A stretch of DNA of 64,000 bases, taken from the NCBI GenBank assembly GCA_963829505.1, contig CAWHIL010000004.1, positions 1-64,000 on the forward strand, in the 5' to 3' direction. The stretch comes from Roseiarcus sp963829505 (GTDB lineage Bacteria; Pseudomonadota; Alphaproteobacteria; Rhizobiales; Beijerinckiaceae). The notes under the pieces were generated by a model. That model saw only the letters and a program-made list of their open reading frames with translations, had not been told where the DNA came from and did no database searches. A program made the translations under genes and the position numbers. Below are positions 36,006-44,857 of this stretch, one piece after another (the stretch's first letter is position 1; every line of letters starts with the position of its first letter).

Positions 36006-36797
36006 ATGAGTCACTTCTCCGACGTTTTCGCGCTCCCCAAGGGCTTGCGGGTGCTTGTGACCGCAGGCGCCTCGGGAATTGGGCGGGCGATCAGCGACCT
36101 CCTCATCGACGGAGGCGCTCGCGTGCACATCTGCGACGTGTCGGACGACTTCCTGGCCGAATATCGCAGCGCCCATCCGGGCTTCGGCGCGACCAAGGCG
36201 GACGTTTCGTCGGAGGCCGACGTCTCGCGCCTGTTCGACGAAGTCCGGCAGTCGCTCGGCGGCCTCGACGCCCTCATCAACAACGCCGGAATCGCCGGGC
36301 CGACCGGCGGCGTCGAGGAGATTCGGCCCGAGGACTGGCGCAGAACGATCGACGTCTGCCTGACAGGGCAGTTTCTCTGCGCCCATCACGCCGCGCCGAT
36401 GCTGAAGGCCGCGGGCGGCGGCGCGATCGTCAATATGTCCTCGGCGGCGGGGCGGTTCGGATACGCGTTTCGCACGCCCTATTCCGCGGCGAAGTGGGGC
36501 ATCATCGGCTTTACCCAGAGCCTCGCCAAGGAACTCGGGCCGGCCAACATACGGGTGAACGCAATCCTTCCGGGAATTGTCGAAGGGCCCCGCATGACCG
36601 GCGTGATCGCGGCGCGAGCCACGCAGACGAACGTTTCGTTCGAGGCGATGGAGAAGACCTACCTCGACCGCGTGTCGCTGCGGCGCATGGTGACCGCGGG
36701 CGACGTCGCCGCAATCGTCGCCAGCCTTCTCTCGCCGGCCGGCCGCAACATCTCCGGCCAATCGATCGGCGTCGACGGCAACGTCGAGTCGTTGTGA
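36006..36797 (+). CDS. Short-chain dehydrogenase/reductase
   Basis: A 263-residue NAD(P)-dependent oxidoreductase. The cofactor motif is TAGASGIGRAI (about 19-29), followed by the NNAG-type motif LINNAGIAG. The catalytic S, Y and K are in MSSAAGRFGYAFRTPYSAAKWGIIG (YxxxK). The start ATG 36006 has AGGAGCGGA upstream; a GTG-type frame opening at 35967 is less likely. Acidic residue D at the end of the second strand (HICDVSDD) favours NAD. Probably oxidises an alcohol group of the imported compound. It ends 20 bases before the next dehydrogenase. Confidence 0.9.
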   Translation: MSHFSDVFALPKGLRVLVTAGASGIGRAISDLLIDGGARVHICDVSDDFLAEYRSAHPGFGATKADVSSEADVSRLFDEVRQSLGGLDALINNAGIAGPTGGVEEIRPEDWRRTIDVCLTGQFLCAHHAAPMLKAAGGGAIVNMSSAAGRFGYAFRTPYSAAKWGIIGFTQSLAKELGPANIRVNAILPGIVEGPRMTGVIAARATQTNVSFEAMEKTYLDRVSLRRMVTAGDVAAIVASLLSPAGRNISGQSIGVDGNVESL

Positions 36798-36816
36798 TCA
36801 CCAGGAGGACACGCCC

Positions 36817-37764
36817 TTGAGCAAAGTCGCCGTCATAGGATCGGGTTTCATCGGCCGGGCGTGGGCGATCAGTTTTGCGCGCGGCGGATACGATGTCGCT
36901 TTGTGGGACCAGGACCCGAAAGCCGCCGAGCGCGCGCTCGTCTACATCGAAAAACTCCTGCCGGATCTCGAGGCGAACGACCTTCTGAACGGCGCGACGG
37001 CTCAGGCGATCCGCGCCCGGCTGGCTGCCGCGCCGACGCTCGAGGGCGTGCTCTCGGGCGCGGTTCATGTGCAGGAAAACACGCCCGAGGACGTGGCGAT
37101 CAAGCGTGAGGTGTTCGCGAGGCTCGACGCCGCTGCGCCGCCCGACGCCGTCATCGCCAGCTCCACGTCGGCGATCCTGCCGTCCGCCTTCACCGAGGCT
37201 TTGCCGGGCCGGGCGCGCTGCCTCGTCGTCCACCCGATCAATCCGCCCTATCTCGTGCCCGCCGCGGAGGTCGTTCCGGCGCCGTGGACCGACTCCGGCG
37301 TCGTCGAGCGCACGGTCGCGCTCCTGCGCACGATCGGCCACGCGCCGATTGTGATGAAGCGGGAAATCGACGGCTTCGTCATGAACCGGCTGCAGGGCGC
37401 GTTGCTCGAGGAGGCGTTCCGTCTGGTCGCCGACGGCTATGCGTCGATCGAGGACGTCGATGTCGGCATCCGTGACGGACTGGCGCTGCGCTGGTCCTTC
37501 ATGGGCCCGTTCGAGACCATCGACCTCAACGCGCCGGGGGGCGTCCGCGACTACGTCGAACGCTACCAATCGCTCTATTCCGGCATCTTCGCCACCGCCC
37601 AACGGCGGGTCGACTGGGGCGGCCCGGTCCTGAAGGAAATCGAGGCGGACCGGCGCAAGCAACTGCCGGGCGACCGGCTGAACGAACGGCAGGCGTGGCG
37701 CGACCGACGCCTCATGGCGCTGGCGGCGCACAAGCGCCGCGCCGACGCCGACATCGGACGTTGA
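36817..37764 (+). CDS. 3-hydroxyacyl dehydrogenase, L-carnitine dehydrogenase-like
   Basis: A 315-residue member of the 3-hydroxyacyl-CoA dehydrogenase fold, in the group with lambda-crystallin and L-carnitine dehydrogenase. IGSGFIGRAWAISFARGGYDVALWD (about 6-30) is the NAD site with a terminal D. HPINPPYLVPAAEVV contains the catalytic histidine. The C-terminal helical domain (GFVMNRLQGALLEEAFRLV) follows. It begins at TTG 36817 after CAGGAGG. The next gene, 25 bases on, is a beta-keto acid cleavage enzyme. In carnitine degradation these two act in sequence, oxidising the 3-hydroxyl and then cleaving the 3-keto acid. Confidence 0.88.
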   Translation: MSKVAVIGSGFIGRAWAISFARGGYDVALWDQDPKAAERALVYIEKLLPDLEANDLLNGATAQAIRARLAAAPTLEGVLSGAVHVQENTPEDVAIKREVFARLDAAAPPDAVIASSTSAILPSAFTEALPGRARCLVVHPINPPYLVPAAEVVPAPWTDSGVVERTVALLRTIGHAPIVMKREIDGFVMNRLQGALLEEAFRLVADGYASIEDVDVGIRDGLALRWSFMGPFETIDLNAPGGVRDYVERYQSLYSGIFATAQRRVDWGGPVLKEIEADRRKQLPGDRLNERQAWRDRRLMALAAHKRRADADIGR

Positions 37765-37788
37765 CCGAATTCATCAGAGGAGGGCGCC

Positions 37789-38721
37789 ATGGCGTCGAAC
37801 AGCAAAGTCATCATCACCTGCGCGGTCACCGGCGCCATTCATACTCCGTCGATGTCGCCTTACCTGCCGGTGACGGCCGATCAGATCGCCGAGGCGGCGA
37901 TCGGCGCGGCGGAGGCGGGCGCGGCGATCGTCCACCTGCACGCGCGCGACGAAAAGACCGGGCGGCCGGACCAGAGTCCGGAGGCGTTCGCCCGCTTCCT
38001 GCCGCGCATCAAGCAATCGACCAAAGCGGTCGTGAACCTGACGACGGGCGGCGCCCCTTACATGACCGTGCAGGAGCGCGTGAAGCCGGCCGAAACGTTC
38101 AAGCCGGAGGTCGCTTCGCTCAACATGGGCTCGATGAACTTCGGGCTCTTCCCCATGCTGAACCGCTTCAAGAGCTTCAAGCACGATTGGGAGGAGCAGG
38201 CGCTGGAGAATTCGCGCGACCTCGTGTTCCGCAACACCTACAAGGACATCGAATTCGTGTTGCGCACCTTGAGCGACGCAGGCACGCGGTTCGAGTTCGA
38301 GTGCTACGACACGGCGCATCTCTACAATCTCGCGCACTTCCTCGAGCGCGGCCTCGTGAAGCCGCCGCTCTTCGTGCAGACCGTCTTCGGCATCCTCGGC
38401 GGCATCGGCCCGCATCCCGAGGATGTGCTCCACATGAAGCGGACCGCCGACCGACTTTTCGGCAAGTCCTACAAGTGGTCGGTGCTCGGCGCCGGGCGCA
38501 ATCAGCTCGCGGTGGCCGCGCAGGCGGCGGCGATGGGCGGCAACGTGCGCGTCGGCCTCGAAGACTCGCTTTGGTCCGGCCCGGGCCGGCTCGCGACCAG
38601 CAACGCCGAGCAGGTGCGCGCCGTGCGCCAGATCATCGAGGGCCTCGGCCTCACGGTCGCAAGTCCGGACGAAGCGCGCGAGATCCTGGAGCTCAAGGGC
38701 GGCGATCGCGTCGCGTTCTAG
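37789..38721 (+). CDS. Beta-keto acid cleavage enzyme (BKACE)
   Basis: A 310-residue TIM-barrel enzyme of the BKACE family (3-keto-5-aminohexanoate cleavage type), which joins a beta-keto acid with acetyl-CoA to give acetoacetyl-CoA or another CoA ester plus a shortened acid. The zinc-binding HLHAR is near residue 48, the TGAIHTPSMSP loop near 15-25, and the conserved GLEDSLW near 262. It is last in the plus-strand operon that begins at 26651. Substrate specificity in this family depends on a few pocket residues that I cannot interpret here. Confidence 0.92.
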   Translation: MASNSKVIITCAVTGAIHTPSMSPYLPVTADQIAEAAIGAAEAGAAIVHLHARDEKTGRPDQSPEAFARFLPRIKQSTKAVVNLTTGGAPYMTVQERVKPAETFKPEVASLNMGSMNFGLFPMLNRFKSFKHDWEEQALENSRDLVFRNTYKDIEFVLRTLSDAGTRFEFECYDTAHLYNLAHFLERGLVKPPLFVQTVFGILGGIGPHPEDVLHMKRTADRLFGKSYKWSVLGAGRNQLAVAAQAAAMGGNVRVGLEDSLWSGPGRLATSNAEQVRAVRQIIEGLGLTVASPDEAREILELKGGDRVAF

Positions 38722-38763
38722 CCGGGTAGGTTCGGCGGGGAATCGCGCCGACGGGGCGGAGCG

Positions 38764-40068
38764 TCAGTGCAACTCGCTCGGGCGGGGCCAGAGACCGCCT
38801 CCGGACCAGGCGCCGGACTCATCGATGGACAGCGGGCTTGCGTCGCCCCCGGTCCGCGCCGGATCGGTGTTGAGCCAGCGGCGCAGTTCGAACTTGCCGA
38901 CCTGATTGCGGTGCACCTCGTCCGGTCCGTCGGCAAGGCGTAGAAGGCGAGCGCTGGCGAGCGCTACGGCGAGGAAATGGTCGTTGCTGGTGCCGCCTCC
39001 GCCGAAGGCCTGGATCGCCCAGTCGACGACCGTTTGCGCCATATTGGGCGCGACGACCTTGATCATGGCGATCTCCTGCCGCGCCCCCTTCGCCCCTACT
39101 GTGTCCATCATGGAGGCCGCCTTCAGCGTGAGCAGGCGCGCCTGCTCGATGCGGATGCGCGCCTCCGCGATGCGCTCGAGCGTGACCGTCTGCTCCGCCA
39201 GCGGCTTGCCGAACGCGACCCGGCTCCCGCTCCTGCGGCACATGCGCTCGAGCGCCCGCTCGGACAGTCCGATCAGCCGCATGCAGTGATGGATGCGGCC
39301 GGGGCCAAGGCGTCCCTGTGCGATCTCGAAGCCGCGCCCCTCGCCGAGCAGCATGTTGCTCGCCGGCACGCGCACGTTGGTGAAGGTCGCTTCGGCGGCG
39401 CGGTCCGGGACGCCGTAGAAGCCGAGGACGGGAAGGGACCGCAGGACGCTGACGCCGGGCGTTTCCCTGGGCACGAGGATCATCGACTGGCGCTTGTGGC
39501 GGTCGGGGTGTTCAGGGCTCGTCTGCCCCATGAAGATGATGATTGCGCAGCGCGGATCGGTCGCTCCGGTCGTGTACCACTTGCGCCCGTTGATCACGTA
39601 GTCGTCGCCGTCACGGACGATAGAGCTCGCGACGTTGGTCGCGTCCGATGACGCAACGTCGGGCTCCGTCATCGCGAACGCCGATCGGATCTCGCCCGAC
39701 AGCAGCGGCGTCAGCCATCGCTCCTTCTGCGCGGTCGTTGCATAGCGAAGGAGCGTCTCCATGTTGCCGGTGTCCGGCGCGCTGCAGTTGAACACCTCCG
39801 GCGCAAGGTGCGAGCGGCCCATGATCTCGCAGAGGGGCGCGTATTCGAGATTGGTGAGACCGCCTGCGCTTGCCGGAAGGAAGAGGTTCCACAGCCCCGC
39901 TGCATGGGCGAGAGGCTTCAATTCCTCGACGACCGGATAGACCGACCACGGGCCCAGCCGCTCCGCCTCCTGATAGAAGCGGCGCTCGTTCGGATAGATG
40001 TGCTTCGCCATGAAGGCGTCGATGCGCAGGGCGAGGTCTCGGCTGCGGTCGCTCTGGGTGATGTCCAA
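38764..40068 (-). CDS. ACAD10/11-like acyl-CoA dehydrogenase
   Basis: A 434-residue flavoprotein dehydrogenase strongly resembling the dehydrogenase domain of ACAD11 and LvaC. NCSAPDTGNMETLLRYAT, FAMTEPDVASSDATNVASS, GQGRLGPGRIHHCMRLIG-like wording (EIAQGRLGPGRIHHCMRL) and RLADGPDEVHRNQVGKFEL are diagnostic of that group rather than of general fatty acyl-CoA dehydrogenases. It starts at TTG 40068 with GGAGAG eight bases before it. In ACAD10/11 systems this domain removes the phosphate from a 4-phosphoacyl-CoA and isomerises it into a beta-oxidation substrate. Its kinase partner would be the gene at 24334. Confidence 0.9.
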   Translation of the reverse strand: MDITQSDRSRDLALRIDAFMAKHIYPNERRFYQEAERLGPWSVYPVVEELKPLAHAAGLWNLFLPASAGGLTNLEYAPLCEIMGRSHLAPEVFNCSAPDTGNMETLLRYATTAQKERWLTPLLSGEIRSAFAMTEPDVASSDATNVASSIVRDGDDYVINGRKWYTTGATDPRCAIIIFMGQTSPEHPDRHKRQSMILVPRETPGVSVLRSLPVLGFYGVPDRAAEATFTNVRVPASNMLLGEGRGFEIAQGRLGPGRIHHCMRLIGLSERALERMCRRSGSRVAFGKPLAEQTVTLERIAEARIRIEQARLLTLKAASMMDTVGAKGARQEIAMIKVVAPNMAQTVVDWAIQAFGGGGTSNDHFLAVALASARLLRLADGPDEVHRNQVGKFELRRWLNTDPARTGGDASPLSIDESGAWSGGGLWPRPSELH

Positions 40069-40228
40069 GGAAGTGGCTCTCCGCTATCGCCCCGCGCATC
40101 TCCTGAAAGCAGCGATTGAATCGGCGCCTGCGCCCCGCGCCCGCTACGGAGGTTGAGACGGTCGTCCCTCTTTAACCTTCGCTCAGCGCAGACTGGATCG
40201 CCGCGGGCCGCCGGAGCCTCCAGCGCCT

Positions 40229-41125
40229 TCAACCCATGAACCGGGGCTCGGGCACGCCCTTGATCCCGTGTCCCGTAATGGCGAAGAGGCTGCCGCCCTC
40301 GGGCCCATCGTTGGGAAGGCCCGGCAGGTGGATCTGGCCGATCGAGGTAAAGTAGATGACGTCGAGGCCGGGTCCGCCGAACGCGAGGCTGGTGACGTTT
40401 CGAACCGGAAGCTTGATCGTGCGCTCGAGCGAGCCGTCCGGAGCGAAACGTCGCAACTCCCCCGAGAAAACGGCGGCGCTCCAGAGATAGCCCTCGGCGT
40501 CGACCGTGGCCCCGTCCGGAACGCCGTTCTCACGGCGCCCCGGATCGTAGCGTGCGAAAGTTCGTTTTCCGGACGGCGTCCCCGACGCCTGGTCCCAATC
40601 GTAAGCCGAAATTTCCATCGACCAGGAATCGGCGAAGTAGAAGGTCTTGTCGTCCGGACTCCAGCACGGGCCGTTCGAGACGATGATGTCGCTCTCCAGC
40701 TTGTGCAGCGACAGATCCGGATCGAGTCGATAGAGCGACGCCGACTTGTCCGTTTCCTTCATATGCATCGAACCGCAGACGAACCGGCCCTTCCGGTCGA
40801 CCTTGCCGTCGTTCAGCCGGTTTCCATCGAGCGCCGGCTCCGGGTCGAGCAGTAACGAGCATTTCCCGGTCCTGAAATCGAAGGCGTGGAAGCCGCTCTG
40901 AAGAGCGAGAACCGCGCCTCCCTGCTTGCGAATCGCGAGCGAGCCGATCTTGCCGGGGACATCCCAGGTCTCCACGCCCGATCCATCCGCGTTGGCGCGA
41001 AAGACCTTGGCGCCCAGGCTGTCGATCCAATAGATCTTCTGTTCCTGGACGTCCCAGAGCGGTCCTTCGCCCAGCGACGTCCTGCAATCCACAATCGCCC
41101 GCACCTCCATCGCGTCAGCCCTCAC
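40229..41125 (-). CDS. SMP-30/gluconolactonase-like protein 2
   Basis: A 298-residue SMP-30 family propeller. TSLGEGPLWD (E ligand), then GNRLNDGKVDRKGRFVCGSM (N ligand), SNGPCWSPDDKTFYFAD and ENGVPDGATVDAEGYLWSA (D ligand) give the full classic metal-site pattern. It is thus a better match to true gluconolactonase/regucalcin than protein 1. The GTG start at 41125 overlaps the stop of binding protein 2 (GTGA), so the two are coupled. An ATG at 41110 is the alternative start. Likely opens a lactone after import. Confidence 0.9.
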   Translation of the reverse strand: MRADAMEVRAIVDCRTSLGEGPLWDVQEQKIYWIDSLGAKVFRANADGSGVETWDVPGKIGSLAIRKQGGAVLALQSGFHAFDFRTGKCSLLLDPEPALDGNRLNDGKVDRKGRFVCGSMHMKETDKSASLYRLDPDLSLHKLESDIIVSNGPCWSPDDKTFYFADSWSMEISAYDWDQASGTPSGKRTFARYDPGRRENGVPDGATVDAEGYLWSAAVFSGELRRFAPDGSLERTIKLPVRNVTSLAFGGPGLDVIYFTSIGQIHLPGLPNDGPEGGSLFAITGHGIKGVPEPRFMG

Positions 41126-42243
41126 TTGCCTTCAGGCGTGCCGACGAGCGCCGCGTTGAGACCGACCTCCGGCGCATCGGCCGAATAGATGGATGCGAAC
41201 CAGCCGGGGTTGGCGATCAGCGACGGCTGGAAGACGTTGCAGCCTTCCGACATCTCCTTCCACGTGCCCTCCGCGCAGAGCTTGATTTCATCGCTTGTGT
41301 AGAGCGGCAGCGGCAGAGTGAAGAGATGCGGCATGTCCTTCTTGCCATCGAGGATCTCGACGGCGTGCTTGAGCGCCAGCGCGCCGGAATAGGGCGGGGA
41401 CGCGTAGGAGATGCTCTTGAACCCCATCGGACGATACGTGCCGTTGGCGCCGTCGACCGCCGTCCCGATCTTGAGCATCTGGATGCGGTGTCCGTTCGAG
41501 CCCTCCCCGGCGCAGGGCTTCTTGTCGGCGTCCGCGATCCCGGCCTCTTCCTGCATCGAGGCGAATGTGTAGCAGCCGGCCTGCATCCAGACGCCGTCGA
41601 TATCCTTCAGGCTGTGGGTCGCGAAGATTTTCGAGAGTTCGGTCCGGGCGACCGCCTGGCTCCACATGCCGTTCGCCTCGGCGACCACCTTGATGCCGGG
41701 ATTTTTCGCGAAGACGTCTTTCGCCGCCGCCGTGCGGGCCGTGTCGACCGACGTTCCGGGAACGCCGGTCACAAGCACGATATTGCCCTTGCCGTTGAGC
41801 TGCTTCACCAGCCATTCGGCAGGCTTGCGGCCCGCCGCGTCCTGATCGATCGTCGTGTTGTAGGCGCAAGGTTCGGAGACGATCGAATCGTAGGCGACGA
41901 CGACGACGCCCTGATCGCAGGCGTTCTTGATGGCCTGATTAAGCGCGGTCGGCGAAATCGGATAGACGACGATCGCGTTGGCGCCGGCCTGCACCATCGC
42001 GTTGATCTGCTGGATCTGGCGTTGCGGATTCGGGCCGGAGACCTGAGTTTCCAGCGTCAGCTTGTCGGGGCCCATCGACGCGGCCATGGCCTTGACCATG
42101 TTCGCGGCCTCGGCCTGCCAGTCGTTGCCGATGTAGCTCATGCTCAGGAACACCTTGTAGGGCTTGGCGTGCGCGGCTGCGCTGAACGTCGCCAACGACG
42201 CAAGAGACAACGCGGTTGTCAGTGTTCGAAAAGCCACGCTCAT
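41122..42243 (-). CDS. Sugar-type ABC transporter substrate-binding protein 2
   Basis: A 373-residue periplasmic binding protein paralogous to the one at 29489. Shared segments include LSMSYIGNDWQ, QQINAMV, NAIVVYPISPTALN and EANGMWSQAVARTEL. A signal peptide ends at AHAKPY. GGGAGGAA precedes the ATG. No ATPase or permease gene follows it, so it probably feeds the transporter encoded at 30685-34292 with a related ligand. It has its own promoter at 42303-42331. Confidence 0.9.
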   Translation of the reverse strand: MSVAFRTLTTALSLASLATFSAAAHAKPYKVFLSMSYIGNDWQAEAANMVKAMAASMGPDKLTLETQVSGPNPQRQIQQINAMVQAGANAIVVYPISPTALNQAIKNACDQGVVVVAYDSIVSEPCAYNTTIDQDAAGRKPAEWLVKQLNGKGNIVLVTGVPGTSVDTARTAAAKDVFAKNPGIKVVAEANGMWSQAVARTELSKIFATHSLKDIDGVWMQAGCYTFASMQEEAGIADADKKPCAGEGSNGHRIQMLKIGTAVDGANGTYRPMGFKSISYASPPYSGALALKHAVEILDGKKDMPHLFTLPLPLYTSDEIKLCAEGTWKEMSEGCNVFQPSLIANPGWFASIYSADAPEVGLNAALVGTPEGK

Positions 42244-42302
42244 GTCGTTCCTCCCGATTTCGTCTGCTTTTGAGACAGTTCGGCCGAACCTGCGGCGGAC
42301 GA

Positions 42303-42331
42303 ATTACAGCGCCTCGCATGACGCATGTCAA
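42303..42331 (-). promoter_or_regulatory. Predicted sigma-70 promoter for binding protein 2
   Basis: On the minus strand TTGACA (42326-42331) and TGTAAT (42303-42308) with a 17-base spacer. Confidence 0.65.
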
Positions 42332-42336
42332 TCGAT

Positions 42337-42347
42337 ATCGTCCGACA
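42337..42347. promoter_or_regulatory. Predicted operator shared by two divergent promoters
   Basis: ATCGTCCGACA is identical to 45046-45056, upstream of the second GntR gene, and shares TCCGACA with operators 1-3. It lies between the -35 boxes of the divergent promoters, so one bound regulator could affect both. Confidence 0.5.
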
Positions 42348-42350
42348 ATC

Positions 42351-42379
42351 TTGCCAGACTACATTCCGCCCGCTAGGTT
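42351..42379 (+). promoter_or_regulatory. Predicted promoter for island ligase 2
   Basis: TTGCCA (42351-42356) and TAGGTT (42374-42379) with a 17-base spacer, about 73 bases before the start codon. The -10 is weak. Confidence 0.4.
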
Positions 42380-42451
42380 TCGAGAGGATGCGCCGGAGGT
42401 TGGCGAAAACGGGCGAAAGCCGATCGCGCCTCGGGGACAGGGAAACGGCCG

Positions 42452-44104
42452 ATGATGAGTCCCGAAGCGCGCGCCGAGGCGGGACAGTCCGATCCGCGCG
42501 TACCGCCGCCGGAGGTCTGCGTTCTGCGCCCTTTGCTCGATCGTCGGGCATCGGAGACGCCTGAGAAGATCTTCGCCAAATTCGCCGACGGCGGCTTCTG
42601 GACCTACCGGATGATGCGCGACGTCGCGGTCAGGACGGCCGCAGCCCTGCAGGCGCTCGGCGTTCGCCAGGGCGATCATGTCCTGAGCTGGCTTCCCAAC
42701 GGCCGAGACGCCTTGAGAGTTTGGTTCGGGCTGAACTACCTCGGCGCCGTCTATGTGCCGATCAATCTCGCATACAGGGGGAGCCTGCTGCAGCACGTCG
42801 TGCGCAATTCCGACGCGCGGCTCATGGTGGCGCACGGCGACCTTGTCGGCCGGCTCGCCGACATCGACCGCTCAAGTCTTGAAACGGTGGTCGCCCTCGA
42901 CGGAACGCCGGCTTCGCTCGAGGACGTCACTCTCCTCGGAGCGGAGGCGCTCGATCGAGACGGCCTCGAACTGAAGCCGCTCGAGCGCGCGATCGAGCCG
43001 TGGGATACGCAATCCATCATCTACACGTCGGGAACGACAGGTCCGTCCAAGGGCGTGCTGTCGTCCTACTGCCATCTCTACACGATGGCCGGCGAGTCCT
43101 TCTATTTCCTCGACAGCGACGACCGATACATGATCGTCCTGCCCCTGTTCCATGTCGGCGGAACGCTCGCCGTGTTCGCCATGCTCGCCAGGGGCGGTTC
43201 GATCGCCGTCGTCGAGGCGTTCGACACGAAGTCGATCTGGCCGCTGGTGCGGGCGACCGAGACGACGGTGCTCGTCCTTCTCGGAGTGATGGCGCATTTC
43301 CTGTCGAAGCAGCCCCCGGGTCCGGAGGATCGCGAGCATCCGGTCCGCAAGGTGATCATGGTTCCGGTGCAGGACGCCGTCCGATTCTCGCAACGGTTCG
43401 GCGTCGACGTCTATACCGTCTTCAACATGACGGAGATCTCCTCGCCGATCATATCGGGGCGCAATCCGCCCGTCGACGGATCGTGCGGCCGAAAGCGCGA
43501 CGGCGCCGATGTCCGGCTCGTGGACGAGAACGACGTCGAGGTCGAGCCGGGCGCCGTCGGTGAGCTTGTCGTCAGGACGGATCGCCCGTGGGCTATGAAT
43601 CACGGCTATTACAAAGACGCGGAGGCGACCGCGCGCGCCTGGAGAAACGGCTGGTTTCATACCGGCGACGCGTTCCGGGCCGACCAAGAGGGCAACTACT
43701 TCTTCGTCGACCGCCTGAAGGACGTCATCCGACGGCGAGGGGAGAACATTTCCTCGTTCGAGGTCGAGACGGAGGTGTGCACGCATCCGGCCGTGAGGGA
43801 GGCCGCCGCGGTCGCCGTACCGAGCGAGGTCAGCGAGGACGACCTGTTGGTCGCGATTGCGCTCGCCGACGGCCAGTCGCTCGATCCGCTCGACCTGATC
43901 AACTATCTCGCCCCGCGCATGGCCTATTTCTCCGTGCCGCGCTACGTCCGCATCCTTGCGCATTTGCCCAAGACGCCGACGCAGAAGATCCTGAAGCATG
44001 TCCTGCGCAGCGAGGGCGTGACGGCCGACACCTGGGATCGCGAGAAGGCCGGCGTTCGCCTGCGCCGGGAGCGACTGGGTCCGCGAGGTGCTTCGGAGCC
44101 GTGA
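42452..44104 (+). CDS. Acyl-CoA synthetase, island ligase 2 (CaiC-like)
   Basis: A 550-residue ANL-family ligase. TSGTTGPSKGVLSSY (about 192-206) is the P-loop, FNMTEISSP the adenine/carboxylate region, HTGDAFRAD near 408, DRLKDVIRRRGENISSFEVE the hinge, and TPTQKILKHVLR the catalytic lysine segment. It resembles crotonobetaine/carnitine-CoA ligases more than ligase 1 does. Start at ATG 42452, with another ATG at the next codon. It stands alone on the plus strand between binding protein 2 and the second GntR gene. Confidence 0.9.
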   Translation: MMSPEARAEAGQSDPRVPPPEVCVLRPLLDRRASETPEKIFAKFADGGFWTYRMMRDVAVRTAAALQALGVRQGDHVLSWLPNGRDALRVWFGLNYLGAVYVPINLAYRGSLLQHVVRNSDARLMVAHGDLVGRLADIDRSSLETVVALDGTPASLEDVTLLGAEALDRDGLELKPLERAIEPWDTQSIIYTSGTTGPSKGVLSSYCHLYTMAGESFYFLDSDDRYMIVLPLFHVGGTLAVFAMLARGGSIAVVEAFDTKSIWPLVRATETTVLVLLGVMAHFLSKQPPGPEDREHPVRKVIMVPVQDAVRFSQRFGVDVYTVFNMTEISSPIISGRNPPVDGSCGRKRDGADVRLVDENDVEVEPGAVGELVVRTDRPWAMNHGYYKDAEATARAWRNGWFHTGDAFRADQEGNYFFVDRLKDVIRRRGENISSFEVETEVCTHPAVREAAAVAVPSEVSEDDLLVAIALADGQSLDPLDLINYLAPRMAYFSVPRYVRILAHLPKTPTQKILKHVLRSEGVTADTWDREKAGVRLRRERLGPRGASEP

Positions 44105-44110
44105 GCTTTG

Positions 44111-44857
44111 CTAGGGTTGTCGCGCGAAAGCTTCATCCGGCAGGGCGAGAATCTGCGCCTGGACGTTTCGAATGTGGCGGCGCGCCTGCCGCTCGGCCAC
44201 GCCGCCTTTGCCGTCGAGGACGGCCGTTGCGATACTCTGGTAGTCGTTGTTGCGCATCTCGTCTTCCAAAGTCAGGAAGCGCCGGAACTGCACCCGCAGC
44301 AGATGCACCTGCATTCCGGGAAGCATTCTGGCCAGCTCCAGATTGCCGCCGATCTTGACGAGCGCGCGATAGAAGCTGTTTCGAGCCTTGACGAACGAAA
44401 GCAGGTCCGACCGATCGGTGCCGTCAAGCAGACGCGAGAGACAGCTTTCAAGGAGTCCGCGACTGCCGGGCGTTTCGATATGGTCGGCTGCGAGCCGGGC
44501 TGCGAGCCCGATGATCACTTCGACGATCGCCAGCGCGTCGCGCGATTCCGTGCGGGTGAGAGCGCGGATGTGGGCGCTCCGATTGCGCGTCAGCGCGATC
44601 ACGCCTACGGTTTCCAGGCGATGCAGGGCTTCGCGGATCGAGCCGCGGCTGACCTTGAACTCGCGTGTGAGATCGACTTCGGTCAGCCTTTGACCCGGCA
44701 CGTAGCGGCCCTGGTAAAGACCTTCGAGCACCGAACGAACGATGCGGACGGGCGAACTGAGTTCGCTCAAGGACTGCGGGGCCGCGCCTGCCTGCGAGCG
44801 CGCCGGTCCCTGCTCCAGTGCGACGGCCCGCCTCGCCCCGCTGAGCCTCACGCCCAT
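44111..44857 (-). CDS. GntR-family regulator with FCD domain, second of island
   Basis: A 248-residue repressor-type regulator. The winged HTH is at about 40-100 (GQRLTEVDLTREFKVSRGSIREALHRLETVGVIAL). The FCD domain follows (VKARNSFYRALVKIGGN, then HLLRVQFRRFL). It has a 30-residue N-terminal extension without clear motif. It converges on ligase 2 with a six-base gap. The 11-mer ATCGTCCGACA upstream of it also lies at 42337, so it may control binding protein 2, ligase 2 and itself. Confidence 0.9.
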   Translation of the reverse strand: MGVRLSGARRAVALEQGPARSQAGAAPQSLSELSSPVRIVRSVLEGLYQGRYVPGQRLTEVDLTREFKVSRGSIREALHRLETVGVIALTRNRSAHIRALTRTESRDALAIVEVIIGLAARLAADHIETPGSRGLLESCLSRLLDGTDRSDLLSFVKARNSFYRALVKIGGNLELARMLPGMQVHLLRVQFRRFLTLEDEMRNNDYQSIATAVLDGKGGVAERQARRHIRNVQAQILALPDEAFARQP

